In this document: positions 19,803 through 29,145 of the stretch, piece by piece | Position numbering within the stretch: position 1 is the first letter of the stretch | How the letters are laid out: every line of letters starts with the position of its first letter | NCBI RefSeq assembly: GCF_900111025.1 | Contig: NZ_FOFN01000003.1 | Coordinates: 310,001-374,000 of the forward strand | Reading direction: 5' to 3' | DNA: 64,000 bases | Source: Hyunsoonleella jejuensis | GTDB lineage: Bacteria; Bacteroidota; Bacteroidia; Flavobacteriales; Flavobacteriaceae | Program-made: the position numbers and the translations under genes | The notes under the pieces: model-generated | The model's database searches: none | Seen by the model: only the letters and a program-made list of their open reading frames with translations | Told to the model about the DNA's origin: nothing

Positions 19803-20036
19803 AACATAAATTAAACAGAGTTTTTATATGCGTTGATGATTTGTCTAAAACTCAATTTTTATGAGCAACCTATGTTGAACATCAATAGCCAAATAGTTTG
19901 ACTATAGAGGGTTTATTGTTTTATGGTTCTTGTTGTAAAATTTGCGTTTATATTTCTTCAAACACGAATTACTCTAACGGGTATTGAAGGATGCTAAAGT
20001 TGTTATCTTTTAAATTAAAAAGTTAAACTAAAAATC

Positions 20037-21506
20037 ATGAATTATAAACCTATTGTAATTTTGGTTATCATTTTTTTAATAATAACCTACATGGGGCCAT
20101 TGCATGCACAAAATAGCGATACTTATAATTCTTTAAATCAGTATGCCTTCGATTTATACGGCGAATTAAAAGAAGAAAATGAAAACCTTTTGCTCTCACC
20201 TTTAAGTACGTATTATGCACTTTTAATGGCTTATGAAGGTGCTAATAATACAACTAGGCAAGAGTTTGAGAACGTATTGTACATTGAAAATTCTCAATAC
20301 ATTCCAAGCAAATTATTAAATACCCAAAAACAGCTATCAGACAGTTTATATGGTTTAAAAGTGGCAAATGCCCTTTGGTCAGACATAGGGTTTCAAGTAG
20401 ATACAACTTACAGAAATTCAGTATTACATAAGTACGGTTCAGATGTTCATCAAATCGAGTTTAAAAACACAGGTTTGGCAGTTTCAAAAATCAATGAATG
20501 GGTTGCTAAAAATACCAACAACAGAATACAAAACATTCTAAACCTGTCAGATTTAAATGTCGACTCGAAATTAGTTATTTCCAATGCAGTTTATTTTAAA
20601 GGCGAATGGCTTAAAGCGTTTAAAAAAAGTGCAACTCATAAAAATGTATTTTTTACCGATAGCATTAACCAATATCGTACAGATTTTATGAATAAAACAG
20701 AAAAGCTGATGTATTTTGAAAATGAAGCTTTTCAGTTTGTAGCAAAGCCTTATAAGCAATCAAACTTATCGTTTGGAATTATTTTGCCAAAAGACTTTTT
20801 TGGTCTAGAAGCTGTTGAAAGCCAGTTAAATGATAAATTATTTATTGAGCTATTGGAAGATGCTGATACCTTAAATGTTAGGCTTTCAATGCCAAAAATA
20901 AAATTGGAGTCTCAGCTTAAATTAAAACCAGTTTTAAAAAAATTAGGTCTAGAAACCATGTTTAATCAGGAAGCCGATTTTTCTGGAATTAATCGAAACG
21001 ATAGCCTGCACTTTAGTCAATTTATACATAAAACCCAAATAGACCTTAACGAAGAATATACTGAAGCTGCAGCAGCTACTGTAGCCGTAGCATATATTCG
21101 TGGAATACCCAAACGCAAAGATGTTGTAGCCGATCATCCGTTCATGTTTTTCATTTTTGATAATTATACTCGAAGCATATTATTCATTGGACGTTTTACA
21201 AAACCACAAAACGGCGAATTGGTTGAAGAAGATGAATTTTCAACTGATTTGGTACAAAGAATTATAAATGAGATAAAACCTAATAAGCGGACAAGTTGGA
21301 GTTATACACAACCTTTAACTGTGATTGTTGACGGGAAGGATTTAATTGCAGTAGATTTGAATGATATTGATTTTGACGATGTTGAGGATATAAAAAATTA
21401 TAAAGTAGATGCCATACAGTTAGCATCTAAAGGTTACGAAGGCCTAATTGCAATTACCCTTAAAAAGGGCAAAACAAAGAAACTAAAAAGAAAAATCACG
21501 AAATGA
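20037..21506 (+). CDS. Serpin with C-terminal TonB-plug-like extension
   Basis: A 489-residue exported protein with a signal peptide ending near L-H-A-Q. Residues about 30-395 form a serpin: N-L-L-L-S-P-L-S near the start, [12 protein letters not shown] in the middle, the reactive-loop hinge [12 protein letters not shown] from Glu339, and D-H-P-F-M-F-F-I and I-L-F-I-G-R-F at the end. Counting from the hinge puts P1 at Arg355, so a trypsin-like protease target is possible; the loop seems about two residues longer than in alpha-1-antitrypsin, so P1 is uncertain. Residues 426-483 add an extension with V-I-V-D-G-K-D, a D-V-E-D-I pattern and a [11 protein letters not shown] ending, the pattern of TonB-receptor plug domains. 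Its TGA overlaps the ATG of the next sulfatase. Likely role: protecting surface or secreted enzymes from proteases. Confidence 0.88.
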   Translation: MNYKPIVILVIIFLIITYMGPLHAQNSDTYNSLNQYAFDLYGELKEENENLLLSPLSTYYALLMAYEGANNTTRQEFENVLYIENSQYIPSKLLNTQKQLSDSLYGLKVANALWSDIGFQVDTTYRNSVLHKYGSDVHQIEFKNTGLAVSKINEWVAKNTNNRIQNILNLSDLNVDSKLVISNAVYFKGEWLKAFKKSATHKNVFFTDSINQYRTDFMNKTEKLMYFENEAFQFVAKPYKQSNLSFGIILPKDFFGLEAVESQLNDKLFIELLEDADTLNVRLSMPKIKLESQLKLKPVLKKLGLETMFNQEADFSGINRNDSLHFSQFIHKTQIDLNEEYTEAAAATVAVAYIRGIPKRKDVVADHPFMFFIFDNYTRSILFIGRFTKPQNGELVEEDEFSTDLVQRIINEIKPNKRTSWSYTQPLTVIVDGKDLIAVDLNDIDFDDVEDIKNYKVDAIQLASKGYEGLIAITLKKGKTKKLKRKITK

Positions 21507-22915
21507 AAGCATTACTCTTAAAATTATTCCTGTGCGGTCTAGTTTTTTCTGGGCATAATAGTTTCAGTCAAACTAAAACGCAATCTAACAAAAACAAAAA
21601 GCCCAATATTTTATTTATTGCTGTTGACGATTTGCGTCCTGAACTTAATTTTTACGGCGCAAATCATATTAAATCTCCAAATTTAGATAAACTTGCTGGG
21701 GAGAGTTTGGTGTTTAGTCGTGCTTATTGTAATATTCCAGTGTGTGGAGCTTCTAGAGCCAGTTTAATGACAGGGGCGAGACCTACAAGAAAACGATTTA
21801 TCAATGCGCATATTAAAAAAGATGAAGATTACCCAGAGGCTATCTCGTTGCCTATGTTATTAAAACAAAACGGATATATAACAATTTCTAATGGTAAAAT
21901 ATACCATCATAAAACAGATGATAAAAATGCATGGGACGAAATATGGCAAGCAGATGGCTTGTGGAGCTATGCCTTACCAGAAAGTCAAGAAATAAGAAAG
22001 AATACCCGTAGGGGCTTACCTATCGAAATGGCGGAGGTTCACGACTCTGTGTATAGAGATGGAAAATTGGCATTAAAAGTCATAAGGGATTTACAAAAAT
22101 TAAAGCAAGAAAAGCAATCCTTTTTCTTAACCATGGGGTTAATGAAACCCCATTTGCCTTTTACAGCACCAAAAAAGTATTGGGATTTGTACGATAGGGC
22201 AAGTATAGAATTACCCGAAAGTTATATTCAACCAGAGAATACTCCTAAACAAGCCTTTCACAATTTTGGTGAGTTGCGCCAATATGAAAACATACCAAAA
22301 AAAGGAGATTTACCAGATGCATTAGCCAGAGAATTAATTCATGGCTACTACGCCTGTGTAAGTTATATCGATGCGCAAATAGGTTTGGTTTTGGATGAAC
22401 TAAAACGTTTAGAATTGGAGGATGACACAATTGTTATTTTGTGGGGAGACCACGGTTGGAATTTAGGCGACCACAAGCTATGGTGCAAGCACGTTACATT
22501 TGAAACTTCTCTAAGAACACCATTGATAATAAAAGTGCCAGGAAAAACTAAAGGAGAAAAAACAAATGCCATAACCGAATACATAGATATTTACCCAAGT
22601 TTAGCAGAACTGGCGGGATTAGATATTCCCAATACAGTTGACGGTAAAAGCTTTGTGCCTATTTTAAATGGCGAAAAGCCACAGAAAAATTGGGCAGTTT
22701 CTAAATTCAAAGATGCAGTTACTCTTATAAAAGGCGATTTGTTTTACACGGAATGGACGGATGATAATGGGGTTGCCTATGCGCGTATGCTATTCGATCA
22801 TAAAAATGATCCTTTAGAATTAGAAAACTTGGCTGAAAAACTAGAATATGGGAATCTCGTTAAAACATTATCACTGGAACTTAGAGAAAAATGGGGTGAA
22901 GATTTTTTGAAATAA
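21503..22915 (+). CDS. Family S1 sulfatase, CGASR type
   Basis: A 470-residue exported sulfatase with a signal peptide ending near N-S-F-S-Q rather than a lipobox. Activation motif [11 protein letters not shown] at Cys81; the Ala in place of Pro is an accepted variant of the C-x-(P/A)-S-R rule. First metal site A-V-D-D-L-R-P; pocket motif G-L-M-K-P-H-L-P-F; second metal site [11 protein letters not shown] followed by W-C-K-H. It is a close paralog of the sulfatase at 26866, sharing long identical stretches through the C-terminal half. It starts within the stop codon of the serpin gene (ATGA), so it is translationally coupled to it. Iduronate-2-sulfatase-like; substrate unknown. Confidence 0.93.
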   Translation: MKALLLKLFLCGLVFSGHNSFSQTKTQSNKNKKPNILFIAVDDLRPELNFYGANHIKSPNLDKLAGESLVFSRAYCNIPVCGASRASLMTGARPTRKRFINAHIKKDEDYPEAISLPMLLKQNGYITISNGKIYHHKTDDKNAWDEIWQADGLWSYALPESQEIRKNTRRGLPIEMAEVHDSVYRDGKLALKVIRDLQKLKQEKQSFFLTMGLMKPHLPFTAPKKYWDLYDRASIELPESYIQPENTPKQAFHNFGELRQYENIPKKGDLPDALARELIHGYYACVSYIDAQIGLVLDELKRLELEDDTIVILWGDHGWNLGDHKLWCKHVTFETSLRTPLIIKVPGKTKGEKTNAITEYIDIYPSLAELAGLDIPNTVDGKSFVPILNGEKPQKNWAVSKFKDAVTLIKGDLFYTEWTDDNGVAYARMLFDHKNDPLELENLAEKLEYGNLVKTLSLELREKWGEDFLK

Positions 22916-22972
22916 AAATTTAAAAATTACTCAAAAAATTTCAGTTGTGACTTTTAAAATAAACTTAAACTG

Positions 22973-25357
22973 ATGAAAAAAACAATTCTAACATTTTTAA
23001 CTATCTTTTGTGTAGTTCTGCTAAGTGCACAAAACACAGCTGATGTCAATTCTAAATTATTACAAGAATTGTGGTCTGCAAAATGGATTACGCATCCCGA
23101 AATAGCAGGTGATGAATCAGGAGTGTATTTGTTTAAGAAAGTCTTGTCTTTTAAAACAGTACCTCAAGATTATGTGATAAATATTTCAGCAGATAATCGT
23201 TATGTATTTTACATAAATGGAGAGATAATAACTCGGGGTCCAGCGCGTGGCGATTTAAATCGTTGGCTATTTGATACGGTAGATATTGCACCATACCTTA
23301 AAACAGGTGAGAACCATATCGCCGCAAAAGTATGGAATATGGCAGCGTTTAAACCTGTCGCTCAAATGTCGCTTGAAACAGGTTTGATCATTCAGGGGAA
23401 TACAGAAAAGGAAAAAGAAATAAATACCAATAAAACTTGGAATGTAGTTATTGATGAGGCCTATTCTTTTTATAAAATAAACCATCTTAGACGCTTTTAT
23501 GCAAGCGGACCAGGAGAAAAATTTAGAGGAGATTTACATCCATGGCACTGGAAAACATCAGATAATGAAATCGCGTGGAAAAAGGTAAAAGAAGGTAATA
23601 ATGGGACGCCCACGAATTATTATAATATTACAGGAAAAACAGATAAGCGACTGTTATGTCCGCGTTCCATTCCAATGATGGAAACTAAAATACAGCACTT
23701 CGCTTCAGTACGAAGAATGGAAGGTGTAAAAAATGCAAAGGATTTGATAACAGGCAGTAAACCTGTTAAAATACCTGCGAATAGTACCGCCGTTATTTTA
23801 TTGGATCAAGGCCATTTAACCAATGCATATCCCCAACTAAAATATAGTAAGGGGTCTAATAGTCATATTAAAATTACTTATGCTGAGAGTCTTTTTATAC
23901 CTAAAGATGGGAAGCCTACTTTTAATAAAGGGAATCGAAACGAGGTTGAAGGTAAGGTCATGTGGGGAAATTATGATATCATTGAAGTAGATGGCGGTGA
24001 TGATAGACTTTTTGAACCACTTTGGTGGCGGAGTTTTCGTTATGTAGAATTAGAAATTACAACAGGTGAAGAGCCTTTAATACTTGAAGGGTTTAATAGT
24101 GAGTTTACGGGGTATCCATTCGAGCTAAAGTCTAGTTTTGAAAGTGAAGACTCCCGTATGAGTGCTATTTTTGATGTGGCTTGGAGAACCCAACGTTTAT
24201 GTGCTGGAGAACTGTTTTTTGATTGCCCGTACTACGAGCAACTACAATATACAGGTGATACGCGCATACAAGGACTCAACACAGCCTATGCTTCTGGTGA
24301 CACGCGATTGTGGAAAGATGCCATTCAAGATTATTATGATTCTCGATTACCGTTCGGATTAACACAGTCACGTTATCCAAGTAGTACCCAGCAAATAATA
24401 GCGCCTTTTTCATTGGTTTGGATTACTATGGTAAACGATTATATGATGCATTGTGAAGATGATAAATTTATCGAGAAGATGGTTCCAGCCATCCTTGATA
24501 TTCTTAATTGGTACGATGCACGTGTAGCCGAAAATGGCATGCTCGGTAAATTGGAAAGTTGGCTTTTTGTAGATTGGGTTGATGAGTGGAAAACGGGATA
24601 CCCACCGTTGACGCAAGAGAAAGAATACTCTGCGGTTATTGGAATGCAATATGTTTATACCATTCAAAAAGCAATGGAAATATTTGAAGCATACGGCATG
24701 TCTGGACTTAAAGATAAATGGGCCCAAAAAGCAGAAGTTACTCAAAAATCGATACTAGAACATTGTTGGGATGAGGATAAGCAATTGCTTGCCGATACCC
24801 CAGAGAAAACCTCTTTTAGTCAACATGCTAATGTCTTAGCGATATTAAGTAACGCTTTTGATGGAACTCAAGAAAAAGAATTAATACTACGTGTTTTTAG
24901 TAATAAGGAGATAGCACAAACCTCATTTTACTTTGATTTTTATAAGATAGCAGCGCTTAAGAAGGTAGGATTAGGAAATATGTATATATCAACTTTAGAT
25001 ATTTTAAGTGACTTACTTGATAAAGGACTTACTACATTTCCTGAGAAAGCGGACCCAACGCGTTCCGATTGTCATGCTTGGAGTGCTTCACCTTTGTACT
25101 ATTATTTAGCGCTGGTATGCGGCATAGAACCTGCTGCTCCAGGGTTCAATTCAGTACGAATCGAACCTCATTTGGGAGATTTAAATTGGGTCAAGGGTTC
25201 AATGCCGCATAAACTAGGTGAGATTAAAGTCAACTTAAAGAAAACAAAGAGTAAAAAGATTATAGGAACTATTTTTCTTCCTGAGGGGCTTACGGGAACC
25301 TATATTCAAAATGGAAAACAGATAATTTTGAAAAGTGGAGAAAATCAAATTAATTAA
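22973..25357 (+). CDS. GH78-like alpha-L-rhamnosidase
   Basis: A 794-residue exported protein, with a signal peptide ending near L-L-S-A-Q. The N-terminal beta-sandwich (W-S-A-K-W-I-T-H-P, then Y-V-F-Y-I-N-G) and the (alpha/alpha)6 barrel with D-C-P-Y-Y-E-Q-L-Q-Y-T-G-D (Asp417, Glu422) match GH78. The usual family motif is D-C-P-x-R-x-E-R-x-G-W-x-G-D; here the Arg residues and Trp are replaced (Y-Y-E-Q-L-Q-Y), so the active site is atypical. A small C-terminal beta domain (G-F-N-S-V-R-I-E-P) completes the fold. Role: hydrolysis of terminal alpha-L-rhamnose from oligosaccharides in the periplasm. It sits between two sulfatases, fitting alternate desulfation and rhamnose removal. Confidence 0.85.
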   Translation: MKKTILTFLTIFCVVLLSAQNTADVNSKLLQELWSAKWITHPEIAGDESGVYLFKKVLSFKTVPQDYVINISADNRYVFYINGEIITRGPARGDLNRWLFDTVDIAPYLKTGENHIAAKVWNMAAFKPVAQMSLETGLIIQGNTEKEKEINTNKTWNVVIDEAYSFYKINHLRRFYASGPGEKFRGDLHPWHWKTSDNEIAWKKVKEGNNGTPTNYYNITGKTDKRLLCPRSIPMMETKIQHFASVRRMEGVKNAKDLITGSKPVKIPANSTAVILLDQGHLTNAYPQLKYSKGSNSHIKITYAESLFIPKDGKPTFNKGNRNEVEGKVMWGNYDIIEVDGGDDRLFEPLWWRSFRYVELEITTGEEPLILEGFNSEFTGYPFELKSSFESEDSRMSAIFDVAWRTQRLCAGELFFDCPYYEQLQYTGDTRIQGLNTAYASGDTRLWKDAIQDYYDSRLPFGLTQSRYPSSTQQIIAPFSLVWITMVNDYMMHCEDDKFIEKMVPAILDILNWYDARVAENGMLGKLESWLFVDWVDEWKTGYPPLTQEKEYSAVIGMQYVYTIQKAMEIFEAYGMSGLKDKWAQKAEVTQKSILEHCWDEDKQLLADTPEKTSFSQHANVLAILSNAFDGTQEKELILRVFSNKEIAQTSFYFDFYKIAALKKVGLGNMYISTLDILSDLLDKGLTTFPEKADPTRSDCHAWSASPLYYYLALVCGIEPAAPGFNSVRIEPHLGDLNWVKGSMPHKLGEIKVNLKKTKSKKIIGTIFLPEGLTGTYIQNGKQIILKSGENQIN

Positions 25358-25374
25358 ATATTGAGCTAACCAAG

Positions 25375-26856
25375 ATGAGGCGTATATTCAAGTATTACTT
25401 ATTACTAAATACAATCTTAGTTTTTTCTATTGGATGTATTAATAAAAAGAAAAGTGACAATATTTATTCAGAAAATGAAGATAGAATTGAAAGTCAACCC
25501 AATATAATTTTCTATTTAGCCGACGACCAAGATATTTACGATTATGGTTGCTATGGTAATGAAAAAGTGAATACGGCTGCAGTAGACCGTCTAGCAAAAG
25601 AAGGCATGCTTTTTAACAATGCTTTTACAGCTCAAGCCATATGTGCCCCAAGTAGATCTCAGCTTTTTACAGGGAAGTATCCTTTAAAGAACGGCTGTTT
25701 TGCGAATCATACCGCTACAAGACCTAATATTGAGAGTGTTACATTTAGAATGAAAAAACTCGGATATGAAGTGGTTTTAGCAGGAAAAAGTCATGTGAAG
25801 CCAGCAAGTGTATATCAATGGGATAAGGAATGGGAGCCCGTTCCAAAAAGAGATGTGCCTAGAGATTATATTCCTTTAGATAGTATAGAGGCTTACTTCA
25901 AAGCTTCAAAAAAGCCATTTTGTATGTTTATTACGTCAAAATATCCTCATGGGAAATATTTTGATGTTGAAAACCCAAATGCTGATGATATAAAGTTTTA
26001 TCCATTTAATGAACATAAAAAAAAGGATAAAGCATATGTAAAATCTAAAGCAGGGTATTACCGAAGTATCGAGGAAGATAACACGCAAATAGAAAAGGTC
26101 TTAGACTTGGTTGATACGTATTTAGATAATAACACCCTCTTTATTTATAGCGCAGATCATGGGGTTTCAGGTAAATTTACAGTAAAAGATGTGGGTTTAA
26201 AAGTGCCATTTGTAGTACGCTGGCCCAAAGTAATTAAACCTGGAACTACTTCAAATCAACTCATTCATTATACCGATGTGTTGCCAACTTTTATGGCAAT
26301 TGCTGGAGGAAAAACTCCTAACGATATGGATGGGACTAGTTTTTTACCGCTATTACAAGGCGAAGATGTTAAGATAAACGATTATGTTTATGGGGTAAGA
26401 ACCAATCAAAATATTTTAAATTCAGAGGTTTTCCCTTCGAGGATGATTCGTGATAAGCGTTATAAATACATTAGGAATTTCAATTCGGTAGAGGTTGTAG
26501 ATAAAAATTTAACAGGAAAACCCAATGTAGATTACTTCATTAAACGAGGAGCAAATGCATTTAAAAATGAGCCTCTTGAGGAATTGTACGATTTGCAGAA
26601 TGACCCATTTGAGCAAAATAATTTAGCTAACGACCCAGAATTACAAGAAGTTAAAGACAAATTAAGAAAAGATCTATTTAGTTGGATGAAGTCTCAAAAC
26701 GATTTCTTGGATGAGTCTGTTGGTAATATGCCCATAATAACACCCAAAGGGAATAAAGGATTTAAATTGGACCAAGATACACCTAGGAGAAAGATTGCAG
26801 ATTCCTTAAAGAATACCTTAAGTAATGGTGATTACATAGTTATAGAACATTGGTAA
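25375..26856 (+). CDS. Family S1 sulfatase, CAPSR type lipoprotein
   Basis: A 493-residue lipoprotein (F-S-I-G-C, Cys21). Activation motif C-A-P-S-R-S-Q-L-F-T-G at Cys90, in an A-I-C-A-P-S-R context as in heparan N-sulfatase-like proteins. First metal site L-A-D-D-Q (Asp50/Asp51); second metal site Y-S-A-D-H-G-V-S-G-K; then L-K-V-P-F-V-V-R-W-P. It differs clearly from the CGASR pair that flanks it (21503 and 26866) in the pocket segment (S-K-Y-P-H-G-K instead of K-P-H-L-P-F), so it should attack a different sulfate position. The start at 25375 lies 17 bases after the GH78 stop, and the next gene follows after 9 bases. Confidence 0.92.
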   Translation: MRRIFKYYLLLNTILVFSIGCINKKKSDNIYSENEDRIESQPNIIFYLADDQDIYDYGCYGNEKVNTAAVDRLAKEGMLFNNAFTAQAICAPSRSQLFTGKYPLKNGCFANHTATRPNIESVTFRMKKLGYEVVLAGKSHVKPASVYQWDKEWEPVPKRDVPRDYIPLDSIEAYFKASKKPFCMFITSKYPHGKYFDVENPNADDIKFYPFNEHKKKDKAYVKSKAGYYRSIEEDNTQIEKVLDLVDTYLDNNTLFIYSADHGVSGKFTVKDVGLKVPFVVRWPKVIKPGTTSNQLIHYTDVLPTFMAIAGGKTPNDMDGTSFLPLLQGEDVKINDYVYGVRTNQNILNSEVFPSRMIRDKRYKYIRNFNSVEVVDKNLTGKPNVDYFIKRGANAFKNEPLEELYDLQNDPFEQNNLANDPELQEVKDKLRKDLFSWMKSQNDFLDESVGNMPIITPKGNKGFKLDQDTPRRKIADSLKNTLSNGDYIVIEHW

Positions 26857-26865
26857 AAAATAATT

Positions 26866-28305
26866 ATGAATACAAATATGAAATGCTTTCTAAAGTTTAT
26901 TGTAATTAGTTTTCTTTTTATATCATGTAAAAATGAGCAAAAAGAAGAGACAATAATTGAAGAAAAAAAGCCAATGAACATTTTGTTTATTGCAGTTGAT
27001 GATCTGCGCCCTGAGCTAAATTTTTATGGCGCCAATTATATTCAATCACCCAATTTAGATAAATTGGCCAGCGAAAGTCTGGTGTTTAACAGAGCCTATT
27101 GTAATATTCCTGTATGCGGTGCTTCAAGGGCAAGTTTGCTTACCGGCATGCGGCCAACAAGACATCGATTTATTAATTACAAAACAAGGGCAGACGTTGA
27201 TGCTCCCGAGGTAGTTACATTACCCAAGCTTCTAAAACAGAATGGATATACAACCATTTCAAACGGAAAAATTTATCATAATAATAATGACGATAGTTTA
27301 GCTTGGGATAACAGATGGTTTCCAAAAGGTAATATTCGCAATTATCAATTAGAAGAAAATATAAATACAAATGGTAGTGCTAATTTAGCTGTTGCAGGGG
27401 CTGCGGCCTTTGAAATAGCTGAGGTTCATGATACTGCATATTTTGATGGTAAAATAGCCCAGAAAGGCATTGCAAATTTAAAAATGTTAAAAAATAAAAA
27501 GCACCCCTTTTTTCTGGCACTGGGCTTTATGAAACCGCATTTACCGTTTAATGCACCAAAAAAGTATTGGGATTTATATGATAGATCTAAAATTGAATTA
27601 CCAGAGAGTTATACGCAACCAGAATCAACACCTAAACAAGCATTTCACAATTTTGGTGAGTTGCGCAATTATGGAAACATTCCCAAGAAAGATGATCTTC
27701 CAGATGAATTAGCTAAAGAATTGATTCACGGTTATTACGCATGTGTAAGCTATGTGGATGCACAAATTGGTTTGGTTTTAGACGAGTTGAAGCGTTTAGC
27801 ATTAGAAGACGATACCATCGTAATTTTATGGGGTGACCATGGTTGGAATTTAGGTGACCATAAATTATGGTGCAAGCATGTTACTTTTGAAACCGCTTTA
27901 AGAACCCCATTAATCATAAAAGTTCCAGGTAAAACAAGTGGACAACAAACTGACGCTATAACAGAATACATAGATATTTATCCTAGTTTAGCGGAGTTAG
28001 TTGGTTTGAATGTTCCTGCAACCCTGGAAGGAAAAAGTTTTGTGCCAATTATCAATGGACAAATACCAAAAAAGGATTGGGCGGTAAGTAAATTTAAAGA
28101 TGCGGTTACACTAATAAAAGGAGATTTATTTTATACTGAGTGGACTAAAGACGATGGGGTAGCCTATGCACGTATGTTATTCGACCATAAAACAGACCCT
28201 TTAGAATTAGATAATTTAGCTGAAAAGCCAGAATACCAAGACACTGTAAATCAACTTGCTGTGGAGCTTAGAGAAAAATGGGGGAAAGATTTCTTAAGTA
28301 AATAG
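26866..28305 (+). CDS. Family S1 sulfatase, CGASR type lipoprotein
   Basis: A 479-residue lipoprotein (F-I-S-C, Cys21 counted from the ATG at 26866; an in-frame ATG at 26878 would serve equally). Activation motif [11 protein letters not shown] at Cys84; [27 protein letters not shown]. It is highly similar to the sulfatase at 21503 throughout, with an extra segment of about 15 residues near residue 165-180 rich in Asn, Gly and Ala. One copy is a lipoprotein and the other has a plain signal peptide, so the two may work in different places. Likely product of duplication within the locus. Confidence 0.93.
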   Translation: MNTNMKCFLKFIVISFLFISCKNEQKEETIIEEKKPMNILFIAVDDLRPELNFYGANYIQSPNLDKLASESLVFNRAYCNIPVCGASRASLLTGMRPTRHRFINYKTRADVDAPEVVTLPKLLKQNGYTTISNGKIYHNNNDDSLAWDNRWFPKGNIRNYQLEENINTNGSANLAVAGAAAFEIAEVHDTAYFDGKIAQKGIANLKMLKNKKHPFFLALGFMKPHLPFNAPKKYWDLYDRSKIELPESYTQPESTPKQAFHNFGELRNYGNIPKKDDLPDELAKELIHGYYACVSYVDAQIGLVLDELKRLALEDDTIVILWGDHGWNLGDHKLWCKHVTFETALRTPLIIKVPGKTSGQQTDAITEYIDIYPSLAELVGLNVPATLEGKSFVPIINGQIPKKDWAVSKFKDAVTLIKGDLFYTEWTKDDGVAYARMLFDHKTDPLELDNLAEKPEYQDTVNQLAVELREKWGKDFLSK

Positions 28306-28310
28306 TGTTT

Positions 28311-29093
28311 ATGAAGTGGAATGTATTCTTATTGGTATTTTTAGTCCTTGTAGTTTCCTGCAAAACAAACATGCCTCTTAACGAAAAGAACAGTGATACT
28401 CAAGATGATTGGAATTTAGCTTTTCAGGATGATTGTACCGAAGACTGGACAAAACAATGGACTTTAGATGGTTTAGTTGCAACGGTTGAAAATACTCAAG
28501 AAGGCATGCATTATAAAGCAGGTCCCGAAGCTGGAAATGATGCACATCATGCGGTTTTATGGACTAAAGAATCATTTTCAGGGGATGTGAAAATTGAGTT
28601 TGATTACATGAAAACCGATGATGCCAATAAGTATGTAAATATACTTTATATCCAAGCAACTGGTGATGAAGAAGGTGTTTACGAAAAAGATATTTCTGAA
28701 TGGAAGCACTTACGAGAGGTGCCTAAAATGCGAATGTATTTCGAGAACATGAACACGTTTCATATTAGTTTTTCGGCTTTTGGAAATAAAGGAGATGGAT
28801 TGCATTATGTGCGTGCCCGTCGCTACCCCAAACCTGATGATAAGCATTTTAATAGTACCATGGTCGAGCCTTCTTACGATATGCAGGGGCTTTTTGAAAC
28901 AGGAAAAACCTATCATATTACTGCTATTAAAACTTCAGAAAAACTAAGTTTTAAAATGGAATATGAAGATAAAGTAGAATATTTTGAGTGGGATATTAAA
29001 AAAGTAGAACCAATTACAGAGGGTAGAATAGGAATTCGTAATATGTATACCCGTTCTGCGATTTATAAAAATTTCAAAATTTATACAAATTAG
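28311..29093 (+). CDS. DUF1961-family lipoprotein
   Basis: A 260-residue lipoprotein with a signal peptide ending V-V-S-C (Cys17 from the ATG at 28311). An in-frame GTG at 28305 overlaps the previous stop codon, but the ATG gives the better signal sequence. The body resembles the DUF1961 family, beta-jelly-roll (concanavalin-like) proteins found in algal-polysaccharide loci: F-Q-D-D-C-T-E-D-W near the start, E-F-D-Y-M-K, N-I-L-Y-I-Q-A-T-G and a final R-I-G-I-R-N-M-Y-T-R-S. No catalytic mechanism can be read from the sequence. By context it binds or cleaves a fragment of the polymer in the periplasm or at the surface. It is 5 bases after the sulfatase, in the same operon. Confidence 0.75.
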   Translation: MKWNVFLLVFLVLVVSCKTNMPLNEKNSDTQDDWNLAFQDDCTEDWTKQWTLDGLVATVENTQEGMHYKAGPEAGNDAHHAVLWTKESFSGDVKIEFDYMKTDDANKYVNILYIQATGDEEGVYEKDISEWKHLREVPKMRMYFENMNTFHISFSAFGNKGDGLHYVRARRYPKPDDKHFNSTMVEPSYDMQGLFETGKTYHITAIKTSEKLSFKMEYEDKVEYFEWDIKKVEPITEGRIGIRNMYTRSAIYKNFKIYTN

Positions 29094-29145
29094 GAAATAT
29101 TTTCTTTCTGAAACTGACTAAATGTTGAATAAAAACTAACTAAAA

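Noticed and set aside
20037-21506. C-terminal part of the serpin as a frameshifted separate TonB receptor gene
   Set aside because: The reading frame is continuous, there is no internal start or stop, and only a plug-like segment is present; no barrel sequence follows.
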